From positions 248,001 through 312,000 of the forward strand of contig JAWKQN010000004.1 of the NCBI GenBank assembly GCA_041390125.1: a stretch of 64,000 bases of DNA, written 5' to 3'. Of the stretch, positions 9,052 to 17,748 are shown piece by piece. The translations under genes and the position numbers were made by a program. The notes under the pieces were generated by a model. It made no database searches. It saw only the letters and a list, made by a program, of their open reading frames with translations, and was not told the origin of the DNA. Origin of the DNA: Gemmatimonadota bacterium (lineage in GTDB: Bacteria > Gemmatimonadota > Gemmatimonadetes > Longimicrobiales > Gaopeijiaceae). Numbering within the stretch: the first letter of the stretch is position 1; each line of letters opens with the position of its first letter.

Positions 9052-10089
9052 TCAGGCCGGTTCGCTCCGCGGGGCTGCGACCCGGCGGTCGCGGCCCGTC
9101 AGGTGGGCGAGGATCCCGAGACCGGCCGCCACCCCGTTGAGCAGGTAGTAGAGGATCTGCATGGGGATCACCCGGGCCGCGAAGCCCCACCCGCGCACCC
9201 GCGCGAACCAGCCCACCAGCGCCCGATTCCACAGGGTCAGCGCCACGAAGCCGAGCACACCGGCGCCGACCCACGCCAGGTGTCCCCATGCCAGGCCCAC
9301 CCCGAGCGCCAGCAGCGACGCGCCGGCGAGCGCCGTGCGGACCTTCTCCGTGCGGTCCACGTTGAGCGTGTCGCCGCGGCCGGCGTCTCCTCGCTCCAGC
9401 AGGAGGCGCATCCAGGGGATGCCCCGGTCCCGCAGGTCCGTACGGAGCATTCCTTTCCACGTCCAGCGCTTCAGGTGCATGCACTGCACCTCGGGATCCA
9501 GGACGATCCGGCCCCCGGCATCGCGCAGGCGGTATCCGAGCTCGATGTCTTCGATCTGGGGACGGGGGAAGCGGTCCGCGTCGAAGCCGCCCACCGCGCG
9601 GAACGCGCTGGCGCGCACCGCGCCGCACCCCGCCCAGAAGGTCTCCGCCTCTCCGCGGCCCCGCAGGTGGTGGTACCGATGGAGCAGGTTGCGGTACTCG
9701 GACAGGAAGCCGGGTGCGCCCGGATGCTCGTCGTAGGCGCCGAAGAGCGCCGCCAGGGCGGGGTCCTGCCCGAAGGCGTCCCGCACGCGGCGGAGCACAT
9801 CGGGGTGCACACAGACGTCCGAGTCCACGAAGAGCAGCACGCCACCTCGGGCGTGTTCGACGCCCCGGTTGCGGGCGAGCGCCGGACCGCCGGGGCGGGG
9901 GCCCAGGCGCACGATCCGGTCCGCCACCCCTTCGGCCAGAGCCGCGGTGTCGTCGGGGCTCGCGTCGTCCACGACGATGAGCTCCCACTCCGCCCGCGGA
10001 AGGTCGCTGGCGGTGAGTGCAGCCAGGCAGCGGGGAAGCACCGTCTGCGCCCGGTGCGCCGGTACGATGACGCTGAGCGCGGGAGTCAC
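9052..10089 (-). CDS. Family 2 glycosyltransferase with C-terminal membrane helices
   Basis: A 345-residue enzyme that starts at a GTG with GGGAGG five bases upstream. The GT-A fold is clear: LSVIVPAHRAQTVLPRCLAAL, VVDDASPDD, GPALARNRGVEHA, and the metal-binding FVDSDV. Further on is the acceptor-side region with IEDIELGYRLRDAGG (an ED-type catalytic motif). Several hydrophobic helices follow (~245-330). It probably adds a sugar from a nucleotide donor at the inner membrane. The GTG start overlaps the stop of the deacetylase gene upstream (GTGA), so the two are coupled. Confidence 0.9.
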   Translation of the reverse strand: MTPALSVIVPAHRAQTVLPRCLAALTASDLPRAEWELIVVDDASPDDTAALAEGVADRIVRLGPRPGGPALARNRGVEHARGGVLLFVDSDVCVHPDVLRRVRDAFGQDPALAALFGAYDEHPGAPGFLSEYRNLLHRYHHLRGRGEAETFWAGCGAVRASAFRAVGGFDADRFPRPQIEDIELGYRLRDAGGRIVLDPEVQCMHLKRWTWKGMLRTDLRDRGIPWMRLLLERGDAGRGDTLNVDRTEKVRTALAGASLLALGVGLAWGHLAWVGAGVLGFVALTLWNRALVGWFARVRGWGFAARVIPMQILYYLLNGVAAGLGILAHLTGRDRRVAAPRSEPA

Positions 10090-10823
10090 GCGTGCCTCCC
10101 GAGCGCTCGGCGCAGGGCGCGCAGCCGCGCGCGGAACCGCACCCAGCGCGCGAAGGCGGGCGTGCCGAATGCCTCCAGGCGCGCGCCTTCGCGGAAGTAG
10201 AACGCGTCCAGACGCGGGAGATCGAGGGGCTCGTCGCCGGCCAGCAGCGCGAAGCGTGTGCTGCACGCGAGGCGGTAGACCCGCTCTGCCGCGCTGCGCA
10301 CGCGCGTGTCGGCATCGCCGTACGGGTACGCCACGGTGTCCACCGTCTGTCCCGTGCGCTGGCGCAGCACCTGCGGCGCCGTGGTCAGCTCGTCCAGCAG
10401 CCGATCGTCGGCACAGGCCGTCAGATGCGGATGCGAGACCGTGTGGGCGCCCAGGGTCACGCCGGCTTCCGCCACGCGGCCCACCCCATCCCAGTCCAGC
10501 AAGGGCAGCGTGGGGATGCCCGCCTCGGAGTGTCCGCCCCACGCGTTGCTTCCTCCCACATGGCCCGTGGGCACGAACAACGTGACCGGCAGGCCGTGCT
10601 CGCGCAGCGCCGGCAGCGCCTCCGTCTCGAAATTGGCGAAGGCGTCGTCGAACGTGAGCGCCACGGCGGGTCGGTCCGGCGGGGCCTGCACGAGCGCGTC
10701 CAGCGTCAACACCTGGACCGGCGCCCGCGCCAACCAGCGCACGTGCGCACGGAAGGCGTCGGGAGGGAGCGAGATCGGCGATCCCGACGTGTCGAGGGAG
10801 TGATAGGTGAGGATGGCGCGCAT
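10086..10823 (-). CDS. Polysaccharide deacetylase (NodB-like)
   Basis: A 245-residue NodB-fold carbohydrate esterase with no signal peptide. It has MRAILTYHSLD, the metal/catalytic TFDDAF (D59-D60), the zinc-binding HTVSHPHL (H127 and H131), and VDTVAYPYGDAD. These enzymes remove acetyl groups from N-acetylated sugars. Lack of a secretion signal suggests action on a cytoplasmic or lipid-linked intermediate. It sits inside the minus-strand EPS operon: 7 bp from the epimerase gene upstream, overlapping the glycosyltransferase downstream. Confidence 0.9.
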   Translation of the reverse strand: MRAILTYHSLDTSGSPISLPPDAFRAHVRWLARAPVQVLTLDALVQAPPDRPAVALTFDDAFANFETEALPALREHGLPVTLFVPTGHVGGSNAWGGHSEAGIPTLPLLDWDGVGRVAEAGVTLGAHTVSHPHLTACADDRLLDELTTAPQVLRQRTGQTVDTVAYPYGDADTRVRSAAERVYRLACSTRFALLAGDEPLDLPRLDAFYFREGARLEAFGTPAFARWVRFRARLRALRRALGRHA

Positions 10824-10830
10824 CGCGCCG

Positions 10831-11805
10831 TCACGGGGTGGCGAGGCGCGCGCGCTCGTGCGCGACCACGTCGGAGATGATGCGGTCCAGCCCGGTGCGC
10901 GGACGGAAGCCGATGGTCCGCTCCAGCTTGCGCACGTCGGGCACGCGCCGCTGCATGTCCTCGAAGCCTTCCGCGTACGCTTCGGAGTACGGGATCAGAC
11001 GGATCTCGGAGGAGGACTCCGCCGCGGCCTTCACGCGCTCGGCGAGCGCGCGGATGGAGATCTCCTCGTCGGAGCCGATGTTGAAGACCTCACCGACCGC
11101 GGCCGGCGTCTCGATCAGCCGCAGGACGGCCTCGACGGTGTCGCGGACGTGCCCGAAGCAGCGGGACTGCTCCCCGGAGCCGAACACGGTGAGCGGCTCG
11201 CCGGCCAACGCCTGCTGGGCGAAGTTCGGCAGGACCATGCCGTAGCGGCCGGTCTGTCCGGGGCCCACGGTATTGAAGAAGCGGCAGAGGATCACCGGAA
11301 CCTTGCGCTCGCGGCAATAGGCCAGGCCCAGCCACTCGTCCAGCGCCTTGCTGCAGGCATAGGCCCAGCGGGAGTGCGTCGTGGGCCCCAGCGTGATGTC
11401 GGCGTCCTCGCGGAACGGGATCTGGGTGCTCTTGCCGTACACCTCGGACGTGGAGGCGAGCACCACGAGCTTCTGCTTCACCGCCGCGGCGCCCAGCACC
11501 ACCTCCGTGCCGGTGACGTTGGTCTCGATGGTGTGCACCGGCCGTTCCACGATCAGTCGCACCCCCACCGCGGCGGCCAGGTGTACGGTGACGTCGGCGA
11601 TGTCGACGAGCTCGCGCACCAGGGGGGAGTCGGTGCAGCACCCGATGCGGTAGTGGAAGCGCGGGTTGGGGACCAGATCCTCGATGTTGCGCATGGACCC
11701 CGTCGACAGGTCGTCCAGGATCCAGACGTCGTCGCCGCGCTCGATCAGCGCCCGGGAGAGATGGGAGCCGATGAAGCCCGCTCCGCCCGTGATGAAGACC
11801 TTCAT
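10831..11805 (-). CDS. NAD-dependent nucleotide-sugar epimerase/dehydratase
   Basis: A 324-residue extended short-chain dehydrogenase. It has the GGAGFIGSHL Rossmann loop at the N-terminus, DLSTGSMRNIEDL, a HLAAAVGV segment, the serine region STSEVYGKS and the YACSK catalytic Tyr/Lys pair. The acceptor-side text (RFFNTVGPGQTGRYGMVLP, FGHVRDTVEAVLRL) resembles UDP-glucuronate decarboxylases and UDP-glucose 4-epimerases; I cannot decide between them. It supplies an activated sugar for the surrounding glycosyltransferases. The start overlaps the stop of the upstream glycosyltransferase (ATGA). Confidence 0.92.
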   Translation of the reverse strand: MKVFITGGAGFIGSHLSRALIERGDDVWILDDLSTGSMRNIEDLVPNPRFHYRIGCCTDSPLVRELVDIADVTVHLAAAVGVRLIVERPVHTIETNVTGTEVVLGAAAVKQKLVVLASTSEVYGKSTQIPFREDADITLGPTTHSRWAYACSKALDEWLGLAYCRERKVPVILCRFFNTVGPGQTGRYGMVLPNFAQQALAGEPLTVFGSGEQSRCFGHVRDTVEAVLRLIETPAAVGEVFNIGSDEEISIRALAERVKAAAESSSEIRLIPYSEAYAEGFEDMQRRVPDVRKLERTIGFRPRTGLDRIISDVVAHERARLATP

Positions 11806-13064
11806 CCTTCTGCCTCCAGCGCTCGCTCGATCGAGGGGTGTCCCGTCCGCGCGGCGGTGCGCCGCACGATGTCCAGGTACCGGGGGATGGCGGCCGATTC
11901 GACCCAATGGGTCAGGTAGGCCTGATATCCCGCGTCCCCGAGCTGCCGTCGGCGCCCGGGGTCCTGCTGCAGTCGCGCCATCGCGGCCGCGAGCTCGTCT
12001 TCCGAATCGAACAGCTCCCCACCCCCGGACCGGGTCAGGATCTCGGGGAAGGGGCCCAGACGCCGGGCCAGCACCGGGGTCCGGTACTTGAAGGACTCGA
12101 TGATGATGATCCCGAACGTCTCGAAGCACACGGAGGGCACGATCAGTGCCACTGCGTGGCGGTAGTAGCGTTCCAGCGCCTCGTGGTCCAGCCGCCCCAG
12201 GAAACGAACCCGCGGGTTGTCGGCGGCGAGGTCGCGCAGCGTCGCGCCGTACTCGCCGTCCCCCGCGATCACCAGGTCGGCGTCCGGATAGCGTTCGAAC
12301 AGGGGGATCACGTCGTCGAGGCCCTTGATCCTCTCCAGCCGTCCCACGAACAGGAAGTAGGGGCGCTCATGCGGGGAAGACCCCTGGACGGGATCCGGCC
12401 CCGGCTCCGGGTCGGGCAGGAAGTAGTTGAGGACCTCCATGTCCTTGGGGAACCCGAACTCGCGGTGCTTGTCCCGGCTGAAGTCGCTGACGGCGATGAA
12501 GGCGTCCACGTGGTCGAGGGCCCGTTCGAGCGCCCCGGTGGCTCGCCACAGTTGGGGCGGGCGCTTGTAGTGCAGCTGACAGCGGATGCACTGCCGTTCC
12601 GTGCAGCGCTCGCGTCCGTGCCGCCACAGCACGTGGGTGGGGCAGACGAGCCAGTGCTCGTGCGCCATGTAGAGGCGCAGTGCGCCTTCGCCGTACTCCA
12701 GGAGCCCGGGGCCGCCGATCAGGGACGCGTTGTGGAAGTTCACCACATCGTAGCGCCCCTCCCGCAGAAGCGTCCGGATCCGCGCACCATGCACGACCGG
12801 TCGTCCGGTCTGCTGCGTGAGCAGACACGAGAGGGCGCCCGCGGAGCTGCGCAGCGCGACCACCTCGACGCCATCCTCCGGTGTGGGGCGCCCGCCGGGA
12901 GGCCCCCCGTTCAGCATGTGGTAGGCGTCGGCATCGTGGATCACGGTCACATGATGGCCGTGACGGACGAGCCCGCGGGCCAGGCGTTGGATGCCGATCC
13001 CGTCGCCGCCGAAGTTGTACGGCGGGTAGAAGGTCGTGAGGAACGCGAAACGCAGGCCGTTCAC
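11802..13064 (-). CDS. Family 4 glycosyltransferase with a four-cysteine insert
   Basis: A 420-residue GT-B enzyme. The N-terminus reads LRFAFLTTFYPPYNFGGDG, the C-terminal half has FVGRLERIKGLDDVI, DLVIAGDGEY and the donor-binding stretch SVCFETFGIIIIESF (an E-x7-E pattern). Between the two lobes is a cysteine-rich segment with CPTHVLW...RCTERQCIRCQLHYK, which could bind a metal ion. The GTG start overlaps the stop of the upstream glycosyltransferase (GTGA). Donor and acceptor are not predictable. Confidence 0.9.
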   Translation of the reverse strand: MNGLRFAFLTTFYPPYNFGGDGIGIQRLARGLVRHGHHVTVIHDADAYHMLNGGPPGGRPTPEDGVEVVALRSSAGALSCLLTQQTGRPVVHGARIRTLLREGRYDVVNFHNASLIGGPGLLEYGEGALRLYMAHEHWLVCPTHVLWRHGRERCTERQCIRCQLHYKRPPQLWRATGALERALDHVDAFIAVSDFSRDKHREFGFPKDMEVLNYFLPDPEPGPDPVQGSSPHERPYFLFVGRLERIKGLDDVIPLFERYPDADLVIAGDGEYGATLRDLAADNPRVRFLGRLDHEALERYYRHAVALIVPSVCFETFGIIIIESFKYRTPVLARRLGPFPEILTRSGGGELFDSEDELAAAMARLQQDPGRRRQLGDAGYQAYLTHWVESAAIPRYLDIVRRTAARTGHPSIERALEAEG

Positions 13065-14233
13065 GACGCCGCCCGCTCCAGCGAGGCGAGCGCCTGCTCG
13101 GCGCCGCGACGCCAGGACAGCGCGTTCGCCCGCGCCCGGGCCACCCGCCCCAGGGCGTCGCGGCGGGCGGGGTCGGACGCCAGGTCGGCGAGCGCCCGGG
13201 TCAGCCCGGCGACGTCTCCAGGCGTCACGAACCGGCCCCCGCCCTCCAGCAGCTCGGGCAGCGGGCTCTCGGTGGTCGCGATGACCGGTGCTCCACAGGC
13301 CGCTCCTTCCACCGCAGGCAGCCCGAATCCCTCGCAGGCCGAGGGCAGGACCACGGCGCATGCTCCGGTGTGCAGGAGGGCCAGCTCCTCGTCCGGCAGG
13401 AAGCCGGTCCAGTGGACCCACGCCCCGGTGCCCTCGCGTGCGATGGTTTCGCGGATGGACCCCACGGAACCGTGGAAGACGTCGGCGTCGACGGTGCCCA
13501 CCAGGAGCAGGTGGGGTGGACGCGGGGTGGCGCGGCAGACCGCAGCGTGCGCGCGCACCAGGTCCTCCACGTTCTTGTGGGGATTGAATCCGCCCACGTA
13601 GGTGAACCAGCGATCGTCCGGGCCCAGCCCCTGACGGGCGGCGGCGGCGGCGACGGCCTCCGGCGCCCCGGGTGCGTAGGCCGCGGCCGCGCCCTCCTCC
13701 GTGACGTCGATCCGGCCCGGGTCGATCCCCAGTCGGGGCGCGAGGTCGCGGCGGGAGAAATCGGAGACCGTCAAGACGCGCTGCGACTGCCGGACCGCCA
13801 GTCGGACCTTGGCATTCCAGAAGGCCTGGGCCCGACGGGTGGCGAAGGTCAGCTCGGGGAAGCGCTCCGCGATCGTGTCGTGGATGGTCGTGACGGCCGG
13901 AAGATCCAGCGGCAGCGGGAAGTACGTGTAGACGGACGGAAAGAAGAACACGTCCAGCGGCTCGCGCGCGACGGCACGGGTCATCCGGAGCAGATCGAGA
14001 GGGCTGCGGTAGCCCTCGGCCGAGGCGGCCTGCGTGGGGGCCTCGGACAGCCGCACCCGGTGACGGCGGGTGCGGGGCCCGTTCAGGTGGAAGACGGGAT
14101 CGGAGGCACCGTCCAGGAAGAACACGAACTGGTGGTCCGACGGCAGCTCGACGAGGTGCTGGAGCAGCTCCCTCGTGAAGCGGCCGTACCCGCGGGCGTT
14201 GGCCCAGCAGGTGGCGTCGACCCCGATGCGCAC
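13061..14233 (-). CDS. Family 4 glycosyltransferase
   Basis: A 390-residue GT-B enzyme beginning MRIGVDATCWANARGYGRFTR, the glycine-rich N-terminal loop typical of mannosyl/rhamnosyl transferases. Later motifs are VTTIHDTIAERFPE, VSDFSRRDL, FTYVGGFNPHKNVEDLV, and CEGFGLPAVEGAACG for the donor phosphate site. It lies 16 bp downstream of the FAD enzyme gene and is coupled to the next glycosyltransferase, so it is a middle gene of the minus-strand EPS operon. Confidence 0.92.
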   Translation of the reverse strand: MRIGVDATCWANARGYGRFTRELLQHLVELPSDHQFVFFLDGASDPVFHLNGPRTRRHRVRLSEAPTQAASAEGYRSPLDLLRMTRAVAREPLDVFFFPSVYTYFPLPLDLPAVTTIHDTIAERFPELTFATRRAQAFWNAKVRLAVRQSQRVLTVSDFSRRDLAPRLGIDPGRIDVTEEGAAAAYAPGAPEAVAAAAARQGLGPDDRWFTYVGGFNPHKNVEDLVRAHAAVCRATPRPPHLLLVGTVDADVFHGSVGSIRETIAREGTGAWVHWTGFLPDEELALLHTGACAVVLPSACEGFGLPAVEGAACGAPVIATTESPLPELLEGGGRFVTPGDVAGLTRALADLASDPARRDALGRVARARANALSWRRGAEQALASLERAAS

Positions 14234-14249
14234 GGCCGGGCCGCCCGGA

Positions 14250-15866
14250 TCAGGAGTGCGCCAGGCGCGCCCCGGAGCCGTCGCTGCGCGTGGACGCCCG
14301 TGGTCCCGAGGGGGGCAGGGACCCGATGCGGGCCCGGGGCGCGCCGGCGGCGCGGGCCGCCGTCTCCTCCGGGTCCTCCAGACGCTGCTCCTCGTGGTAC
14401 TCGAAGTCCGTGTTCACGGCCCAGATGTCGTGCTCCGCGCCGAACATGTTCCACACGGCCATCATGGCCGTGAGCATGGAGTGGTCCTGGTTGTTGTACT
14501 TGTGCATGCCATTGCGCCCGACCGTATGCAGGTTCGCGATCGGGTCGATATGGGCGCGGATGGAATCCACGTGGCCCTTGTAGGCCGAATCGTAGATCGG
14601 ATAGGCCTTGGGCATGCGGATGACGCACCCGTCCTTGACCGTGGCGCCCTCGGCGACGCCGATCTCGGCCAGCTCCCGCGTCGCGAGCTCGATCAGGTCC
14701 GCGTCCGAGGACGCCCACAGCCCGTCGCCCTCGAAGCAGAAATACTCGAGGCCGAGGCAGGTATGCCCCTCGATGGGCACCATGGCCTTGCTCCAGTTGT
14801 TGAAGTTCTGGATGCGGCCGACCTTCACGCCCGGCGTGTGGATGTAGATCCAGTTGTCCGGGAAGAGACCGTCCTTGTCCAGCATCAGGGCCACGGTCAG
14901 GAAGTCGCGGTAGCGGAGCCCGTCGGCTGCGGCGCGCGTGTCGGTCGGGACCCGCGGGTCCAGAGCCCAGACGAGGTTGCGCAGCGGCATCGAGCTGATC
15001 ACGTGATCGCACTCGATGCGCATCTCACCCTGGGGAGACTTCACGCGTACCGCCGAGGCGCGGAGCGAGCCGTCCTCCGCGGGTGTGGTCTCGATGGCCG
15101 CCACGTGGTGCTCCATCAGGACCTCGTTGCCCATCTCGCGGATCTTCTCCGCGCAGGTCTCCCACATCTGCCCCGGGCCCAGACGCGGATACTGGAACTC
15201 GTTGATCAGCGTCTTGATCTTGGTCGAGCGCTTGTTGAGGGACGCCGCCGACAGGATGGCCTTGGCGAGCGACAGCCCCTGGATGCGCTGGGCCGCCCAT
15301 TCGGCCCGGATCTCGGTGCAGGGCAGGCCCCACACCTTCTCCGTGTAGGTCTTGAAGAAGGTCTCGTAGAGCTTCTTGCCGAACCGGTTGGTGACCCACT
15401 GCTCGAAGTTCTCTTCGATCGGGTACGGCCGGAAATGCCACTTGAGGTACGACAGGAACATCGCGGCCGCCCGGAACGGCCCCAGCCCCAGGAGGGCGTT
15501 GGAGGCCTTGAGCGGGTAGTCGAAGAACTTCCCGTCATAGTGGATGCGGGAGAGCCGTGGCACGGAGATGAACTCGGAGCCCAGGATCTCTTTCCAGATC
15601 TGCTCGACCGGCTCGATCTTCGTGAAGAAGCGGTGCCCGCCGATGTCGAAGCGGAAGCCGTTGTACTCCGCGGTCTGCGAGATGCCCCCGAGGATGTCGT
15701 CCCCCTCCAGGACGGTGACGCGGCACCCCCGCTTGGAGAGGAGGTAGGCGGCGGTAAGGCCGGCCGGCCCTCCTCCGACGACCACGGTGTGGTCGCCCGG
15801 TCGGTGGGGCTCGACGAAGCGGCTGACCGCCTCGGCGTTCGGGTCCTGGGGGGGTGTGGAGGCCAT
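14250..15866 (-). CDS. FAD-dependent oxidoreductase of the UDP-galactopyranose mutase/protoporphyrinogen-oxidase-like type
   Basis: A 538-residue flavoprotein, probably the first gene of the minus-strand EPS operon. It has the dinucleotide loop VVVGGGPAGLTAAYLL, the acidic ribose-binding VLEGDDILGGIS, FDIGGHRFFT, and a FKTYTEKVWGLP motif that is shared with the divergent FAD protein at 16339 (FYFPYARKMWGQP). The C-terminus has the second FAD contact (IYDSAYKGHVDSI...LHTVGRNGMHKYNNQDHSM). Family members are common in polysaccharide clusters; ring contraction or sugar oxidation is likely but the substrate is unknown. Confidence 0.88.
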   Translation of the reverse strand: MASTPPQDPNAEAVSRFVEPHRPGDHTVVVGGGPAGLTAAYLLSKRGCRVTVLEGDDILGGISQTAEYNGFRFDIGGHRFFTKIEPVEQIWKEILGSEFISVPRLSRIHYDGKFFDYPLKASNALLGLGPFRAAAMFLSYLKWHFRPYPIEENFEQWVTNRFGKKLYETFFKTYTEKVWGLPCTEIRAEWAAQRIQGLSLAKAILSAASLNKRSTKIKTLINEFQYPRLGPGQMWETCAEKIREMGNEVLMEHHVAAIETTPAEDGSLRASAVRVKSPQGEMRIECDHVISSMPLRNLVWALDPRVPTDTRAAADGLRYRDFLTVALMLDKDGLFPDNWIYIHTPGVKVGRIQNFNNWSKAMVPIEGHTCLGLEYFCFEGDGLWASSDADLIELATRELAEIGVAEGATVKDGCVIRMPKAYPIYDSAYKGHVDSIRAHIDPIANLHTVGRNGMHKYNNQDHSMLTAMMAVWNMFGAEHDIWAVNTDFEYHEEQRLEDPEETAARAAGAPRARIGSLPPSGPRASTRSDGSGARLAHS

Positions 15867-15938
15867 GAACGCTCGTTCTCTTCGCTCGCAGGGACTTCCG
15901 GACCTTCGGGGCGATCCGCCGACGGACCTGGACGCGGG

Positions 15939-15953
15939 GCAAGGACCGGACCA
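15939..15953 (-). promoter_or_regulatory. Weak sigma54 promoter candidate for the minus-strand EPS operon
   Basis: On the minus strand TGGTCC-GGTCC-TTGC keeps the key GG and GC dinucleotides 12 bases apart, but differs from TGGCAC at two positions. It would start transcripts about 60 bases before the FAD gene at 15866. Confidence 0.25.
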
Positions 15954-16223
15954 ACCAGGGGCCCTCGCAAGGGACGCGAAAAAGCGCCGGGAAAAAGGTC
16001 ATCCGCCCGGAGAAGGGGTGCGACCACGGGGTTCCGGCCCGGTCGCGGAACCGCGACACGGGGTGCGCGGCCGCAACAGGCGGGGGTCGGGGCGGCGGCG
16101 TCTCTCCGGGGGTTCAGGTCGCGCGCCGGACGGGTGAAATTGTGTGTCCCGTCGCGGGGCCCGTCAAATCGCATGGCCGGCGGCGGCCCGCCGCTGCGCC
16201 CTCCGTGGGGGCGGCGGCCGGGG

Positions 16224-16239
16224 CGGCACATCGGTTGCA
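16224..16239 (+). promoter_or_regulatory. Sigma54 (-24/-12) promoter upstream of the second FAD enzyme operon
   Basis: CGGCAC-ATCGG-TTGCA matches the TGGCAC-N5-TTGCW consensus at 10 of 11 defined bases with exact spacing. The expected start is near 16250, about 90 bases before the GTG at 16339. An NtrC-type activator is encoded in the same locus at 36924. Confidence 0.65.
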
Positions 16240-16338
16240 CCCGCCCCACCCGTCCGGCCCCCGGCCGGTGCGATGTGCTCCTGGGTGCCGCGTCGCCGCG
16301 GCCGCCTGAGCGACCCCCGAACCCGAGAGTCCGAGCGC

Positions 16339-17736
16339 GTGACCGTTCCTCGTGTGGTGATCCTGGGCGGAGGCCCGGCCGGTGTCGGCGCCGCCTATCA
16401 GCTCCATCGGAGCGGGAAGGGCCAGGCCGTCCTCTTCGAACAGAACGATGGGGTCGGCGGCAACGCCGGCAGCTTCGACGTGGACGGCGTACGGGTGGAC
16501 TTCGGCAGCCACCGGCTGCACGCCGCGTGCGATCCGGCCATCCTGGCGGACATCGAGTCCATGCTCGGGGAGGACTTCGGGTTCTTCGAGCGCCACGGTC
16601 GGATCCGGCTGCGGGGTCGCTGGCTCCACTTCCCGCTCAAGCCGCTGGACCTGTTCCTGCGCCTGGACAAGGGGTTCGCGCTGGGGGCCTTCCGCGACAT
16701 GGTCACCAAGGCGCTCCCCGGCGGGCCGCCCGAGGGGGAGACCTTCGCCTCCGTGCTGCGGGCCAACCTGGGCCCCACCATCTGCGAGCACTTCTACTTC
16801 CCGTATGCCCGGAAGATGTGGGGGCAGCCGCCGGAGCGGCTCTCCGGCATCCAGGCGCGCAAACGGGTCACCGCCGGCACCTTCAAGAAGCTCCTGAAGC
16901 GGCTGGCCAGCCCGCCCGGGAAGGGGGGCTACTACTACATGCGGCGGGGCTACGGGCAGATCAGTGAAGCCTATGCCGACCAGGCCCGGGCCCTGGGGGC
17001 GGACCTGCGGCTCGGGTGGCGGGTGGAGCGCCTCGCCCGCAACGGGTCCGGCTGGACCGTGGAGGCCTCGAACGGGAGCGAGCGGGTGTCCGTGGAGGCC
17101 GACCAGGTCTGGTCCACCATCCCGGTGACCATCGTGGCCCGCATCATGGACCCGGCTCCCCCTCCCGAGGTCCTCGAGGCGGCGGGACAGATCGACTACC
17201 GGGCGATGGTGCTCGCGTACCTGACGCTGGACGTGGATCAGTTCACGACCACCGACGCGCACTACTTCCCGGAGGAGAACGTCTGCTTCACACGCCTCTC
17301 GGAGCCCAAGAACTACTTCCGTTCGACCGAGCCGAAGGGGCGGACCGTGCTCTGCGCGGAGATCCCCTGTTCGCCGGACGACGAGGTCTGGGGCATGGAC
17401 GACGAGGCCCTGGGCCGGAGGGTGGCCGCGGACATGGCCACGGCGGGCCTCGCGCTGGCGCGTCCGCCGGTCGCGGTGCGTTCCCGTCGGCTCCGGCAGG
17501 CCTACCCCATCTATCCGCTCGGGTACGAGGTCCCGCTGGGCGTGCTGGACCAGTGGGTCGAGGGTGTGGACGGACTGCTGAGCTACGGGCGCCAGGGTCT
17601 GTTCGCGCACGACAACACGCACCATGCACTGTACATGGCGTATTCCGCCGTGGACTGCCTGCGCGGCACGGGCTTCGATGACGCCCGCTGGGCGGAGTAT
17701 CGTGAGGTGTTCAAGACCCACGTCGTCGAGGACTGA
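16339..17736 (+). CDS. FAD-dependent oxidoreductase related to the divergent FAD enzyme
   Basis: A 465-residue flavoprotein. The GTG at 16339 puts the FAD loop VVILGGGPAGVGAAYQL at the N-terminus, as expected. Next come FEQNDGVGGNAGSF and VDFGSHRLH, then FYFPYARKMWGQP, which parallels FKTYTEKVWGLP in the divergent protein at 14250-15866. The C-terminal part has the FAD contact YPLGYEVPLGVLDQWV and GRQGLFAHDNTHHALYM. It is the first gene of a plus-strand operon and is probably driven by the sigma54 element at 16224. The reaction is unknown; UDP-galactopyranose mutase-like or amine-oxidase-like chemistry is possible. Confidence 0.88.
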   Translation: MTVPRVVILGGGPAGVGAAYQLHRSGKGQAVLFEQNDGVGGNAGSFDVDGVRVDFGSHRLHAACDPAILADIESMLGEDFGFFERHGRIRLRGRWLHFPLKPLDLFLRLDKGFALGAFRDMVTKALPGGPPEGETFASVLRANLGPTICEHFYFPYARKMWGQPPERLSGIQARKRVTAGTFKKLLKRLASPPGKGGYYYMRRGYGQISEAYADQARALGADLRLGWRVERLARNGSGWTVEASNGSERVSVEADQVWSTIPVTIVARIMDPAPPPEVLEAAGQIDYRAMVLAYLTLDVDQFTTTDAHYFPEENVCFTRLSEPKNYFRSTEPKGRTVLCAEIPCSPDDEVWGMDDEALGRRVAADMATAGLALARPPVAVRSRRLRQAYPIYPLGYEVPLGVLDQWVEGVDGLLSYGRQGLFAHDNTHHALYMAYSAVDCLRGTGFDDARWAEYREVFKTHVVED

Positions 17737-17748
17737 GGCGCCCGCCCG

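Larger units (their letters stand above)
15867..16338. promoter_or_regulatory. 472-bp divergent intergenic region between two FAD enzyme genes
   Basis: No coding frame here is convincing. The region carries a strong plus-strand sigma54 element (16224-16239) and a weak minus-strand one (15939-15953). It also has A-rich runs near 15979-15997 (GCGAAAAAGCGCCGGGAAAAAG) and a short CCCG-TCG-CGGG inverted repeat near 16149-16159 preceded by TGTCCCGT. The TGTCCCGT octamer recurs upstream of the flippase sigma54 promoter (41675-41682), so it could be an activator site, but this is weak evidence. Confidence 0.5.

Noticed and set aside
7705..10200. 831-codon open frame on the plus strand opposite the GGDEF and GT2 genes
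   Set aside because: It is antisense to two clear genes, is rich in Arg, Gly, Pro and His, and shows no domain. It is a codon-bias shadow.
16144..16338. N-terminal extension of the second FAD enzyme to a start at 16144
   Set aside because: The FAD loop belongs at the N-terminus, and the extension would cover the sigma54 promoter.
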